From Salvator merianae (Eukaryota; Chordata; Lepidosauria; Squamata; Teiidae), in NCBI GenBank assembly GCA_003586115.2, contig QVOM02000112.1, positions 104,820,941-104,884,940 of the forward strand: a DNA stretch of 64,000 bases, read 5' to 3'. Both the position numbers and the translations under genes were made by a program. The notes beneath the pieces were generated by a model. It ran no database searches. It was not told the origin of the DNA and saw only the letters and a list, made by a program, of their open reading frames with translations. This document shows, one piece after another, positions 15,770-29,216 of the stretch (position 1 is the stretch's first letter; each line of letters opens with the position of its first letter).

Positions 15770-16215
15770 GTGCAATGTTGTTTATCTTAAAGGAATTGCA
15801 TTGGTTGCCAATGTGCTTCAAATCCCAGTTCAAGATTTTACCTCTGATTTTAAAAGCCCGAAAAGACTTTAGCTCCAAATATCTAAAAGAGCACCTCCTC
15901 CCATGCAGACCTGCCTATAATTAGAACCTGCCAGAGATGCCCTCTTAGCAGTCCAATCACCTTCAGATGCTAAAGGAGTGGGTACACATGAAAGACCCCC
16001 TCTGTGATAACCCCCATGCTGTGGAATGGCCTGCCTCTATACATTCAGGAGGCTGATGAAGACCTAAGTCTTTGGCTAAAGGGTCAGTCCTCCTCCTCTG
16101 CATATTGCACTGTTTTTACCCATTTTTATTTTTGTTTTCATGTATTCCAATTGTTGTAACACACTCTAATATCTCAGGCTACAGGGTGGTATATAAATGT
16201 AAACAATAAATAAAA
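15770..16215 (+). mobile_element. L2-type LINE 3' fragment
   Basis: The plus strand encodes a decayed 'LHWLPMCFKSQFKILPLIL' stretch (about 15790-15850), the hallmark of the L2 RT C-terminus. It continues with 'aaccccatgctgtggaatgg'-like sequence and a 3' UTR ending in 'ggtggtatataaatgtaaac' and an AATAAATAAA tail. Inactive. Confidence 0.8.
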
Positions 16216-17099
16216 TATATAGCCTCATTTTCACTGGCTCTCAACCTGCATCTATTCAAAGCATTGGATTTGAATTTTAATATCCTAAATTTACTGAGAT
16301 CACAAATCCAAGGTCTGCCTTCTCTAATGTAAATGTACCTAACTTACTTACTGCTTTATTAACTATGACTGTAAGATGGGCAAGTTCAAAAAGTGTGGGA
16401 GTCACTTAGAATAAAGGTAGTTGAAGCATAATGACTAAGAATTCCAAGGAGGAGAATGAACGATGACAACAGAAGATGCCAATGTGACAAGACAACTTGA
16501 AGACAGAATCAGCTGCGATGGTGAGAGATGCCAAGAACAAAAAAAGGCATCTTCAAATACATTCAAAGTAAAAAAATAATAAATAAAAAAATAAGTCCAG
16601 CTGCTCAGCTAAAATAGTAGAAGAATTCAGGTGACAAACATTAGGCAAAATTATTCTTCCTCTGCTTATGTTTTCTTCAAAAAGCGAACAAGGATTCCAA
16701 CAGATGAATGTGCAAAATATATTGCTGAGTCAAGACTGCAGCTTGAACTTGGCAGATATGTGATTAGAGAACTAACTCTTCTATAACTTCAGTAGGTTCA
16801 AGTCTCTTGGACTAGATTGATTACACCCAACGGAATGGAAGGAACTTACTGACAATTTGTCATGACTTGATATCTTAGAGAAAATGTGGAAAATAGGTAG
16901 CATCTAAACAACAGGAAGAGAGCAAAATGTTATGTTCATCTTCAGAAAGTAGCAGGAAACTACAGACCAGACAATATAGGGCAGTTTCTAACCTTCTTCG
17001 GCTAGGCAAAGTGAATGTAAGGATAGTGGCTTCGCTGTCCCAGATAATTTTCAAGCAAAGAGATTATTTAGACTCCTTTCAACCTGTTTCAAGGGTGGG

Positions 17100-17875
17100 C
17101 TAAAAAGCTGAGTCCCATCACGTCCTGGCAAACAGAGGGGAAGAAATGGAAGCAGTGTCAAATTATACTTTCTTGGGCTCAAAGATCACTGCAGACAATG
17201 ACTGCAGCCATGAAATTAAAAGGCACTTGCCCCTTGGGAGGAAATCTATGGCAAACCTGGACAGCATAGAGAAAAGCAGAGACATCAGCTTGCTGACAAA
17301 GGTCTCTGTAGTCAAGGCTATGGGTTTCCCAGTAGTAATGTATGGTTGTGAGGAAGAATCGATGCTTTTAAACTGTGGTGCTGGAGAAGACTTTTAAGAG
17401 TCCCTTGGACTGGAAGGAGACCAACCAATCAATCAATACTAAAGGAAATCAACCCTGACTGTTCACTGGAAGGACAAACACTGAAGCTGATGCTCAAATA
17501 CTTTGGCCACACAGTGAGAAGATAGGAGTAATTGGAAAAGACCCTGATGCTGGGAAAGCTTGAAGGCAAAAGGAGATGGGGATGGCAGAGCATAAGATGG
17601 ATAGATAGTGTCAAGAAAGCAACAGATATTTATTTATATAAAATGAACATACTAAAACAATAACAGTGCCTGAAAGTGGGGAGGAGAAGCTGTTTCCTTA
17701 GCCAAAGGCCATTGGGGGACTTTACTGCCCTCCTGAGCATGTGAAGAGAAGGTACCTGGCACATCTCAGTGGGTTTGAGTAAGCTTCAGGAGCCAGTAGA
17801 AAGGCCTGCTGTGTTATGGTCCATGAGGTCATGAAGAGTCAGACGTGACTTAATGACTGAATAACAAAAGAGCTG
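17100..17875 (+). mobile_element. BovB/RTE LINE 3' fragment
   Basis: A frame at 17146-17397 reads EAVSNYTFLGSKITADNDCS, then HEIKRHL and LLTKVSVVKAMGFPVVMYGC, a strong match to BovB RTE ORF2. A frameshift follows, then decayed 'NQSILKEINPDCSLEGQTLK' sequence. The 3' end (about 17820-17870) reads 'catgaagagtcagacgtgac', as in BovB. Between about 17617 and 17800 is unrelated sequence, probably a later insertion. Confidence 0.9.
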
Positions 17876-20800
17876 AGAGTGCCTTAGTTGATCTTGTGTA
17901 GGACTCTAACTGGAACTAGAGAAAATGTGACTGTGTTGGACTTTTTAAGACCTGTGCTGAATCAACATTTTGTGTTAATGAACCAGGCAAAGAGGGCCAC
18001 AATCCCTGTTTCTACTCCTACAAGGAAAAGGTGAGGAGCAGGTAAGGCATTCCTGGAAGTGGAGGCATGTACCATGTAAGTCCTCCCAAAGGGCCAAGCA
18101 CATGGATGTGGACTTGAGCATCACGTTGCGAGCCCCCATCCCTTTGAGAAGGATTAACAATTTCCTAGGTGCTGTACTTGAAAACTACTGACCCTGTTCT
18201 TCAGGTTTCACCATTAGCACTACAGTTCTGTATTATTAAGCTATCACCTATGGCAAGAACATCCACTGCATGATGAATACACAAAACTGGAATAATTAGG
18301 GAAGAATGAAACAACTCTATTTAACTAAAATACTATCTCTGGACCCCTTTGTGCCTCTCCCTTTCTCCCCTAAGCTGCACAGCCTATAAGCCTCCATTCC
18401 CTTCCCCTTTTCAGCACCTTCATAGTCCAAACCTGCAGTCTTCAGAGGGCTCTGGATGCACAAATGTAATCCCCACAGACATTAAATGCATATAAGTCTC
18501 TCACAGAGCTTGCAAATGGTTGCCCTACTGCATTTGTGGTAGATGCATTTTGATACACAGATGCAAGAAAGATTATGGCTTTTAAAGTGTTAAAGATTTG
18601 CATATGCATTTATACAGCCGCATTTAATTTTGAATAAACCAAAGAATGCTTTCAAAAATCCTAATACGAATGGAACACATACAAAAATATCACAAATTTG
18701 CATCATACTAAATATTTTCAGCATACTGAAATTGATAAATACAACCAGCTAAAGGGGAGCAAAATAAAATAAAACTGAATCCAACACTCAATATACAAAT
18801 AACATTTGCTCTTTTCCAAATGGCAAACTGAACTCAATTAAGTCTGGAATACAGAGCTGATCTTCATAACTGATTATCTACATTGAAACCAACACCTGAG
18901 AGTACACAGCAACAAGCCATAATTTCCACATTCATTGGTTTGCTGATATCTATGAGCCACAAGAAAAAGAGTCTGAATCTTTACAAAATGAACATACTGA
19001 ATTCAGGAGAATGAAATGATACAGATGCATGCTCTGGAAACAGTATCTCATCAACTGATCACATCAAATGAATACACTTTAACAAATGAAGCCAATATGT
19101 AGTTATAGGTTTATTTGCAAGCACATTCTCATCATTATCATCTTTGCCAACCATCTAAGATTCTACTCTTGGTCTGAACTGCTAATAACAGACAAACCGA
19201 AATAAATAAGCCATCATTAGTAAGCTAAGAACATAAAACTAAAATATTGAGTTATCTTCTTAAAAGATCTAAAAAAGTAATTGAAACTACAGACATAGCA
19301 GTACACCAAGACCTTGCTATGATTAGGATGGGCCACAACATTTCAAAAAATAAACAGATAGGTATTTATGACAAAGACAGACTTAAAACTGTTTTGTATC
19401 TACCATTAAGCCCAGTTTTCAACAAAATAATCAGTCTGAATTCTAGACAATATTTCTCATTTTTCTTGCTTGCTTGCTTTTCTTTTTTCTTTCTTAATGG
19501 TACATCTGTGCCAAAATTTACCTCACCAGAGTAGCTTGCAGAAATATGCAATAAGCAATAGTACGTTATTTCATACACAGCAGCTCATACAAAGGTTTAG
19601 CTTTCAATCGCAAACATGATTTAGAAAAACAGATTTCAGAAAACATATGTAGTCAATGTAGATGTTGGTCATCAGCTCACAGCAGTATTTAGAAGTCATT
19701 ACTCTCAACTTAGTTCAGTTTAAACATATATGGACTATAGGCTCTTATGGGTAAATACTATACCAGTAAGGTAATGCAACTTAAGTTACAATTGCCAGTT
19801 ATCTTTTCAAAAATATTATATGCAGTACATACTCTAGTTCCAGTTCCATTTCATCCTCCAAGAATTCTACTTTGAAAAGGTCAAAAAGAGATTAGGGTAT
19901 GTTAGAGAAAAATCATTCCAACCCCTCTGACTTCATAAAAACAGAGAGGAAGTACAGAACAACGACAAACTATTAAATCATGAAGAAAACCATGGAAATC
20001 AAATGCAGCTTGGTAAAAAATAGAAACTGTGTGGTTCAGCAATATGCAGAAAAAACTGAAGTGGGCCTCTTAATAGATTACACAAGAGGGTTTTACAGCT
20101 GGATACATACTAACTGGCACTTAAAAGAACTAGTATAATAGGATGTTATGTAGGATGTAAGATGAGACATCAAGAAACAATAAAACCACAATTCCTAAGG
20201 AGGCCAGGTATGAACTCAAGAATCTGCTAATGGCAGGATAACAGACAGGAGGCATTGTTAAGGGGAAACCCACAGACACAAAAACTGTAAGATGATAAGC
20301 AGGAAAAGACAGGCCATGTACTGTAGATCATTTAAATACTAGTTATCCCTTGCTATACTGTAGACACTCTTGTTATTACAATGACCTCAGTGTCCATTCC
20401 TTCATAAATACTTACAAAAGGAAAAGCTATTCTAAATTATAATCTGGGAAAAGGAGAAAGAGCATGCCAGCATTCCCAAACCAAGTAATCTAGTACTGAA
20501 ACGTGCAACCAAATAGATGCAGGCAAAAGCCCAGAATGCAGAAAGTTCTCAGAGACTACTACTAGTTGTGCAACTAAGGAGAAAAGGGCAGATGGAGAAG
20601 CATTTAAAAACTATGAAGAGAGGGGCGAATGATAATTAAACTTAAAAAGCTAGAATACACAGGAAAGCATAGTTTGGAACTATGGTTTAACAGTAGATCA
20701 CATGCTTGCATATCTGTTTTCCGTACTCAGCCTCTAACATGTTCACCTAAAAAGAATCAGGCACCAGCAGTAGGGAAGCATGCATTCAACTGAATCTCCT

Positions 20801-20939
20801 GAAGAACTGCAACTTACACATTAGATCAGCATTTCCTCATGTGGTGCTCTCCACATGATTTAGACTAGCAATGTTTTCAGCCTCAACCATTCCTAACAAT
20901 GGTCAGAAACAGTATAAGCTGTAGTCCAAAGCATCTAGA
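17876..20939. other. Intronic stretch without recognised content
   Basis: AT-rich intron sequence of CDK8. I identify no exon, RNA gene or named repeat. The frame at 19247-19534 has a low-complexity end and no domain. Confidence 0.55.
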
Positions 20940-21062
20940 GGATGCCATAAAGCAAGGATAGAGTACAAGTGATCTTCTAGGTGCTGTTGAACTATAACTC
21001 CCATCATCCACAAACACTGGCTATTCTGATTCCTAATCAACTTCTGGACTACCACACTTTCC
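20940..21062. mobile_element. Short DNA-transposon/MITE remnant
   Basis: Contains 'gttgaactataactcccatc', a form of the widespread amniote MITE end 'gaactacaactcccatcatc'. The opposite end is degraded. Boundaries are approximate. Confidence 0.45.
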
Positions 21063-22299
21063 CCCATCTCTATCCTAAGGGATAGTAAATTTATAATAGT
21101 ATGGTTCCTACTTCATATAAGCATATAACAGTTAGCTTTTAGAAATGCAAACATAGTAGCTTTTGAGGTCTGCAATTATAGTGTTTGTGACAAGAAGATA
21201 TGCAGGAAGAGTTCAAAAAATTGTCCTCCCCTCCATTTTATTCTAGTTAATAGTTCTTTGAGATTGGTCAGGCTAAGGGACTGCCAAGGCCAAATGCGGA
21301 TCTGAGCTCTGGTGCCTAAGATCCTAGTCCAACATTCTGGTCACCATGCTCACTCATTACAAAAAAAGAAAAAGAAAAAAAAGTTCCCTGATAACCAAGC
21401 ACAAAACGAACATATGTGCCGTAGCAGGTTTAAAAAAGCTAGGCAAGCGGGTTCTTACACAGATTAGACAGCAAGCAGCAAAAGTTACTGGAAAGCCAAT
21501 AATCAACACATCCACCCCTGCATTCTATCAGTGTGAAGCAGACATTACAACAGACAGAGGGAAGAAAAACCAGCACTGAGATGAAGTGGGGAAGACTGAA
21601 AGAAAGACCTTTAGGAGTAATAAGAATGGGTGAATGCCCAAGAAAACCATATTGGACAAGTAGCACACAGGTTCACCACCCTTCTTTTTCCCCATTTGAA
21701 AGGACCAGAGCATCATGGTATTGATTATGCTGCTTTGTGTTGATACTACATTATACGTATATCTGCACAAAGCTGTTAGCATACCACACTAGGAAATATC
21801 TGGGGTGGGGGGGTGGGGATTGTTTCAAACAGCATTGTAAGAATGGCAATACCTTCACACTCACGATGCCTAATTGGGCTTCCTATGAGTCAACTTACCA
21901 GACTGATTAGTCTTCATTGCTCTTTATGCAATATTTTAGATTCCAACCTCTTCGCAAGATAAGCAATAGTGTATAGAAAATATAACTAAAAGACCACACT
22001 GGGTTTGCAACTCCTTTTTTATTATTTGGTTCCAATATATGTATCTATTTCTTAATCTCACTTTGCAAGGAGTACTTAACAATGGGTGTTGCTTCCAAGT
22101 AGGCATGTTGGCCTTACTCTAGATGGCTGCAGCACTGAAGTCACTTTCCTAGGAGTAAGAAGCACAGAGGAACGTACCTCACAGCAGATGGTCTATAATT
22201 AGGATCTGCACTGTATTTTATTCCGGCCTTTTTATACAACAGCCAATGGCATTATAATCGTTGCTAAAAGCAATGAGTCGCCTGTAACGGATCCTAAAT

Positions 22300-23180
<881 letters not shown>

Positions 23181-24029
23181 GACAGCAGATTGAGCAGAGG
23201 GAAAGTGTTAGGGTATCTACCGAAGTATCTTCAACTGCATTAAACAAAGATGATCTGCTAAATGCATATGAAAATACGCTACCCGTTAGAGCGGCTTTCA
23301 GGACTGACTTGGTAGCTTTGATGGATTAGGGCTTTGTCTGCAGGAAAATGAATCACGTATTGATTTAATTTGCATGGTGGTGTGGAAAAAGTTAGCGAGG
23401 CACCAGTTCACTGGTTTCTCTAGCCAAGGTAGGAATGGGGAAACTGCATCTTGGATTACAAGTTCCGTTATCCCACACTTGCAGCTGTGGTGATTAAAAC
23501 TAATGAACCTTGTAATTTATTAACATCTAGAGATTTGGGAGTCTCTGATTTGTAAAACGCGTTGGACAAGAGGAATCACGAAAACTTTGTTGTTCGATAA
23601 GAACGTAAAGAAGAAACACGTGGCTCTCTCGCCCAAGATAACTCCATTACTACCTGATGATTCAATTGTACATTAACCATATAGACAGACTCTTCCCCTG
23701 CCCCAAATTTAATAAGGGGTAGCCAGCCTTAGTTGGTACTTTGCAATCTGCGTTGCTCACGAACTGCCATGAGGCCGGCTGGACAAGTCAACAGCAAGTA
23801 GTAATGGGAATTGTAGTTCAATTATATCTGACGGTTATAATCAAGCCAGCCAGATTAACTAAAATTAAACTCCTAGCTGTGAAAGTAATAAGCTGCCTCT
23901 TGACAGTTCAATATACTTTTCTAGTTATCCAACATCATCCTTCTCATTAGTTGTGTCTATAGCGGATCACTGATGGAAACTGTCAGATTTTGAATTGGTC
24001 TCTTACTGCATCTTTTGTCTGCTTGTTGT

Positions 24030-24215
24030 GTATCACCAAGTTGTGGTCAAGTCCTGGTTGACTGCATGGGCACCTCCATAGACATCTCTAGGCAGTTTTC
24101 TTGGCAAAGATACAAAAATGGTTTGCTGTTGCCTATTTCTGGGGAGAGACTGAGGATCGAACCAGCAACCTTTTCCTTTCCAAACTATTTGCACTGCCAG
24201 TGAGCTACAGCAAAA
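24030..24215 (-). mobile_element. tRNA-derived SINE (Sauria type)
   Basis: On the minus strand it has a tRNA-like head with A- and B-box-like blocks ('ctgtagctcactggcagtgc' and 'ggttcgatcctcag'). This is followed by 'gccaagaaaactgcctagag' and 'catgcagtcaaccaggactt', the body shared with the copies at 28878, 48190 and 48975. Confidence 0.85.
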
Positions 24216-24339
24216 TGGGGACTGAATCAATGCAGCTAGAAGAAAATGTGTAAGCAGAGGATGCCCATGGCAATACTGCTGGAAACAAGATTCTCTCCTA
24301 CTTTCTTGAATTCTGCAGCAGCATCAAGGAGAACCTGTC

Positions 24340-24595
24340 CTGCATGGTGAACTCCCCTTTCGGAACAGTTTCCTCTCTGATATTCTAGGGGCACCTGCAC
24401 TTCTGAGTTTCAGAAGTCACCTATTTTCATTCAGGCCTTTCAAGAATGATTTTGTTTTTCATTTTGATTTTTAAAATGCCTTTATTTAACTGATGACTTT
24501 AGCTGCTCTTATTCTTAATATTTTGTAAATCATTTTAAGATATTTTTAATGGGAAGCAATATATAAATATTTAAAATACATAAATAAACAGCCAC
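24340..24595 (+). mobile_element. L2-type LINE 3' end
   Basis: Decayed 'cctttcggaacagtttcctc' segment, then 'ttcaggcctttcaagaatga', an AT-rich 3' UTR and 'gggaagcaatatataaatat' before an AAATACATAAATAAA tail. Typical L2 terminal organisation. Confidence 0.6.
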
Positions 24596-24894
24596 TTTTG
24601 AGACCCATTTCGTCCTCAGTGTCAGCAGTGAAGGGTGTAGGAAAGACCCAGCCAGACATGCAGTGTTGAGTGGGACTCACCCTACCTTTCAAACAGGGCA
24701 TTTGCAGTAGCAGCAGAACAGAGTCAGCCTGCCTAAATGCTACAGAAGTGGGAATGGGAGAGACCAGTCTTTCCCCTTTCAGGCAGAGTCCTCTTTAGAT
24801 TAGTTTTGGGAAATCTGATTCAAATTGTATTAAAAGGAACCTGAATATGGTTTTAATGCTAGTGCTGACATGCATCTTGGGTACTATAGCCAGG

Positions 24895-25645
24895 CATTAT
24901 ATGGATGCCTGAAGAGAACAGGAAGGAACTCAACTTCTGGCAGAACAAATACAAGGCAGCAATCAAGACTTTGCAAGTGTCAACAAGCATGTGGATAAAG
25001 GTGACCCAGTTGACACTGTCTATCTGGACGTTCAAAAGGCTTTTGACAAAGTCCCTCATCAAAGGCTTCAGAATAAATTCTTCAGTCATAGAATACGATT
25101 ACAGGTCCTGTCCTGGTCACTGGCTAAAGGAGAGGAAACAGAGTAGTAATAAATAGGCAGTTCTCAAAATGGAGGGAAGAAAAAAGTGAGATCCTCTAAG
25201 GGTCAAATGTTGGAACTTCTGCTTTTTAATTTTAATTGAATGTGGCTAAGTTTTGTGCTAGTGCAATCAAACCAAGAAAAGTTCTAACATGGCTCTAACA
25301 GATAAGATTTTTATTATATGTAGACTATCTTGCTATTTCTGCACACACTGCAGAAGATTTTACAAGTTACACATTTTATTATATTAATTGAAATCTGTCA
25401 TGAAATTAACCATGTATTTTTAACTTTGGTCTGTGACCATAATAAAGACTATACTGCTATAGTTTTTAATTTATTCATAAATTGTCTAGAAGTAGGGATA
25501 AGCAGTTGATGGCAAAGCTTGCTGATGACACCAAATTATTCAGGGCAGTGAAAACAGAAAAAGATTATGAAGAACTCCAGAAGGACAACCAAGTGGCAAA
25601 TGAGTTTCAGTGTTAATAAGTGCCAGGTGATGCATGTTGCGCTTG
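24895..25645 (+). mobile_element. CR1 LINE RT fragment, interrupted
   Basis: The left part encodes TSMWIKVTQLTLSIWTFKRL in one frame and, across frames, the CR1 segment 'VDKGDPVDTVYLDVQKAFDK' (about 24985-25050). The right part from 25473 continues with the RT 'ADDTKLF' region (near 25520-25540). The two halves are separated by a 230-bp insertion at 25233-25462. Confidence 0.85.
25233..25462 (+). mobile_element. Insertion nested in CR1, 10-bp target duplication
   Basis: A 230-bp segment flanked by TTTTTAATTT at 25223-25232 and 25463-25472, the duplicated CR1 target. It has no open frame. The right part reads 'tttggtctgtgaccataata' followed by AAGACTATACTGCTATAG. It looks like a retroposed or SINE-like sequence, but I cannot assign it to a family. 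Confidence 0.7.
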
Positions 25646-25990
25646 GTAAAGTGCATTCACACCTGCTTCCAGGTGCGAACACACAGCTGTTCAGTGTGGC
25701 ACCGCTGCACCTGCGCAATCACATGGCTGCACCTGTGTGATTGGGCGGTGCAGTGGCATGTACATGATCTGTGGTATTGCCAGTCATAATGGCAGCAGAC
25801 AGATATGTCCCTGCCACTGTCATGGGGAGGAACACAAGTAGGATGCCAGTATTTGCACCACAAATGCTGGTATCCTGCTGGCGTTCTAAGACCCCGCAGT
25901 GCAGATGGTGTCCATGTGTAAGGTCTATTCCACCATGGAATGTTTAGTGCTGAACATTCCACAGTGGAAAGTGCAAATGGGCCCCTAGTA
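25646..25990. repeat. Unassigned GC-moderate repeat-like block
   Basis: Contains internal short repeats (ACCTGC..., 'cacctgtgtgattgggcggt', CCACCATGGAATGT / ACATTCCACAGTGG) ending 'gtgcaaatgggcccctag'. The inverted short motifs suggest a DNA transposon remnant, but no target duplication was found. Confidence 0.35.
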
Positions 25991-26469
25991 TTTAGATAGC
26001 TCCTTACTTTCAAGGATAGCTGGATCATTACCAATAGGCTTAATCTCCATGTGAGGAAAACCTGCAGGGTTTTTTTTTTCCTTCTCCACCCCATCTCCAG
26101 TTATGTAGGCAACTGTGTCATTGCTTTTCCAAACCAGAAGTAGAAATTATCTTTAAAGATAAGAACTAAGTGTGCAGTTAGTTGTGTTGTAAATTTTCAG
26201 GTGTCTCAGTTAAAAACCTCAATCTGAGTGAAGCGTCCCAGTAATGATATATGTGATAAAAATTGTTAGTAAAAGTGGATATAACCTGGAGATGAAGTTG
26301 ATTGACAAGCAAAAAAAGCTTTTTTTTTTTGTTTCTGCAGACAGAAAGAAACTGCACCTACTCACTCCAGTACAGGTGGGGTGGAAAGCAGACCTAGAAG
26401 TGGCACAAGGCACCAGCCTTGACAGGGTCTCTTGTAGAACACACCTGGAAGCGAGCATTCCTAGCTCAG

Positions 26470-26750
26470 GGAGGTGACAGGACTTTCTCTGTGGTAGCCT
26501 CCAGGTTATAGAATTGCTTCGTCTACATCAGGATCCATCACTGTGTGCTTGCCTTTAGATGTGTAGGAAAGGTGCAGCTCTTCACACTAGCCTTTGGCTG
26601 AAGAGGTAGCTTGCTCTCACTTTCTGTGTACTGCTATTTGTTGTTTTTATGAATTGAATTTTAACTTTGGTTTTTGTATTGGTTATAACCTACCTTGACA
26701 CCTTAGAATATGAGGCAGGAAAGAAATAAATGTAAATAAAATAACATGCA
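26470..26750 (+). mobile_element. L2-type LINE 3' end
   Basis: Starts with 'gacaggactttctctgtggt' followed by 'agcctccaggttatagaat', the conserved L2 C-terminal segment. It ends with an AT-rich 3' UTR and an AAATAAATGTAAATAAAATA tail. Confidence 0.65.
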
Positions 26751-27255
26751 GCAAGAACTGCACAAGGACCCAAACTTCAATCTCGGCCTAGCCTATGCTT
26801 GGGGTCATGGGGCTGCCTGAGTGATCCAAAGTGTTGGAGCAATCAATTTTGTAGTTTTTTCCATGGCAGCAAAGTCCTGAGGGGTGTTTTGATGCCGGGG
26901 GTTCTTCTAAGACCTCTGCTGAGTCACCCTGGCCATTTGGATTGCAATGCACTTTAATCCTTGCTGAACTGGCTTTGCTTAACAATACTATTTAGGTTCC
27001 ATGGCCTGTAAGCTAACTTGAACTTCATCCAGTGGTAGGGTGGCATAGAAGTGTGATTAAATGCGTAAATTAATAGCTGGCTTTAGAATCTTGTTCCTAT
27101 TGATATGCCAGGCAGAACAGTTCTTGCCATAATACTTAACATTTTTCTGGCACAATATTTTAGTATAGATATTTTCCAAAGTGATGTTTCAGTACTGCAG
27201 CATCCAAGGATGTTTGTAAACAATCTGATTATAACATTACTACAGTTATAAGTTC

Positions 27256-27538
27256 CAGAGGCGTAGCGAGGGTGGGGCGGGGGGGCGCTCCGCCCCGGGC
27301 GGCATGTTGTCCGGGGCGGGCGGCCCACGGAGCCAGGACCCCACCCACCGGCGCCCTCGCTCGTCGCCCCGGGCGCCCTCGCTCGTCGCCCCGGGCGGCT
27401 GCGCTCGTCGCCCCGCCTACACGCATGCGCGCTTGCTGGCCCCGCCTACACGCATGCACGCTCGCTGGCCCCGCCCCTAGCCCCAGGCGTCAAAGCGGCT
27501 AGTAGCCCCAGGCGTCAAAGCGGCTAGCTACGCCAGTG
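27256..27538. mobile_element. GC-rich hAT-like element, copy 1, with 8-bp TSD
   Basis: Flanked by exact 8-bp duplications ATAAGTTC (27248-27255 and 27539-27546). Ends are CAGAGGCGTAGCGAG and the inverse of CACTGGCGTAGCTAG. The interior is extremely GC-rich and contains tandem repeats: about 22-bp units (CGCCCTCGCTCGTCGCCCCGGG) near 27352-27415, about 30-bp units with CCCCGCCTACACGCATGC, and two 24-bp TAGCCCCAGGCGTCAAAGCG units near the right end. No transposase. Open frames here are compositional artefacts. Confidence 0.9.
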
Positions 27539-27639
27539 ATAAGTTCTTGTTTCCCATATAGGCAAGTGTGAGTAGTGAGATCTCAAGGGGAAAACCTTCT
27601 TGTAGTTCCTCCTCTCTTAGACAGAGAATCACAAGATAG

Positions 27640-27828
27640 CCTTTCCTGTGCTGGCCCCGAGATTTGGAACAGACTCCCTTTGGACTGCAGGCTTGCCAGA
27701 CACCTACATTATATGGTTTTCGATGCCTGATTAAGACATACCTCTTCACCTGGACCTTTGATGTTTAGTTCCTCTGTTTATATTTTTATAGTTGTGTTCC
27801 ACCCTGGAACCTTCAGGTGAAGGGCAGG

Positions 27829-27830
<2 letters not shown>
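27640..27830 (+). mobile_element. L2-type LINE 3' end
   Basis: Reads 'gatttggaacagactccctt', then 'gattaagacatacctcttca' and 'ctggacctttgatgtttag', the standard L2 C-terminal and 3' UTR path, and runs into a GATA microsatellite. Confidence 0.75.

Positions 27831-27866
<36 letters not shown>
27829..27866. repeat. (GATA)n microsatellite
   Basis: About nine GATA units immediately after the L2 3' end; such tails are common at LINE ends. Confidence 0.95.
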
Positions 27867-28029
27867 CCCTTTGATTTTCTGGCTGCCTCTAGACATTGCT
27901 TGCTTATTCCACTATATTTGGATATTACGGAATATATGTGCTTTATTCCAGTATATCCAAATGTAGCAGAATAAGTAAGCAACATCTGGATGCAGCCCCA
28001 CTTGCTCCAGTTCTGTTGTTTACATTTCA

Positions 28030-28155
28030 TATTACATTTTTATGGTTTGGTATGTAGTTTAATGTGTGCTGATTTGTTTGTTTTTCTTTTGTTTGTTTTG
28101 CTGCTCTGAGACTCACATAGGAGGATGGTATATAAATCTTAATAAATATTAACTA
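28030..28155 (+). mobile_element. L2-type LINE 3' terminus (short)
   Basis: Ends 'tgctctgagactcacatagg', 'aggatggtatataaatctta' and 'ataaatatta', resembling L2 termini elsewhere in the window. Upstream extent unclear. Confidence 0.5.
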
Positions 28156-28877
28156 TTATTTTAATAGAAGGAATGGGTTATATTGATTGTTAAGTGCAGC
28201 TGTGATTTTGAGATTATGCAGCAGATGCTTGATTTTTTGAGATCTGCTGCCCTCTTTAGTCTGCCAGGGGCACTTTCCAGAGGAAGGGCAGTTTTGAGAG
28301 TAAGACGAAGTGCCTCTGTTCCTTTGGCAAATATCTCTCATGATGTAGTTAAGTAGGTGTGAATTTTAGAAAATAAAATATTTGTAAGCCCCAAAAGGTG
28401 TTAGTAATGTAGGCATTTGCACAGCATTAATGCAATCATGCTTTAATGCTGTTGTAGATCATGTATCACTATGAGAATTGGTAAGGGATTTGTTCCGATT
28501 GCTTTGGATAGAAATGTAATGGCTCAGTGAAAACTGACTGTGAAGAAAATTGAGTTTGATGAAGGTAGGACAGTAATTGATTGTGAGTAGAAGAAAAACA
28601 GTTGCTTTAACTGAAGTAGAAGAATTGATTATGTTTGAGCAGAGCAATCTGAACATATATGATCATTTAGCAAGATTATCAACAGTGAGGCATGAAAACA
28701 AGCACAATTTTGTAAAATGTATAATAGAATTTGTGGCCAACATCAGTGAAGAATGCACTGAACTGATACCTAATTATAAAAGGATGCTCCAGTAAAGTCA
28801 GTGAATATTGGACTTTGGTTAAACAGCACTGTACTCTAGTTAATATATACTTATTTGTGCAATCGTACCTTTTACTG

Positions 28878-29060
28878 GGATTGGCTGTAGCTCAGTGCTA
28901 GAGCAAACTGCCTGGAAAGCAGAGGGTTGCCAGTTCAATCCCCAGCCTCTCCCCAGAAGCAAGCAATGGCAAACCACTTCTGTATTTCTGTCAAGAAAGC
29001 TGTATAGAGGTGCTCATGCAGTCAACCAGGAATTGCCCATGACTCAATGGTAACCAGCAA
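28878..29060 (+). mobile_element. tRNA-derived SINE (Sauria type)
   Basis: Starts with the tRNA-like head 'ggctgtagctcagtgctaga' (A box) and 'ccagttcaatccccagc' (B box). The body contains 'gcaatggcaaaccacttctg', 'gtcaagaaagctgtat' and 'gtgctcatgcagtcaaccag'. It is a plus-strand copy of the family at 24030, 48190 and 48975. It is not a functional tRNA: no cloverleaf 3' half follows. Confidence 0.9.
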
Positions 29061-29216
29061 CCTTTCACTATAAATGGCAGGAATTGGGAAGCAACCACAA
29101 GAGCATGATGTGCACATGTATGGGACTGAGCAAGTGACCAAACTCTTTCAGTATATCGAGTAGCCAGCTGGGAATGGGATTGGGATGACTGAGCAGATAT
29201 ATGGCAATGTTGTAAG

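Noticed and set aside
23790..23830. ZNF143-like GGGAATTGTAGTTC motif as a CDK8 enhancer site
   Set aside because: The following sequence continues as in the common 'gttgtagttcaacaacatctg' MITE, so it is probably transposon-derived.
27829..27866. CRISPR-like or structured tandem array
   Set aside because: Simple (GATA)n microsatellite at a LINE tail; no spacers. No CRISPR array anywhere in the window.
28878..28950. Possible tRNA gene (A- and B-box-like motifs)
   Set aside because: The tRNA-like head continues into the SINE body shared by four copies; no acceptor stem or complete cloverleaf.
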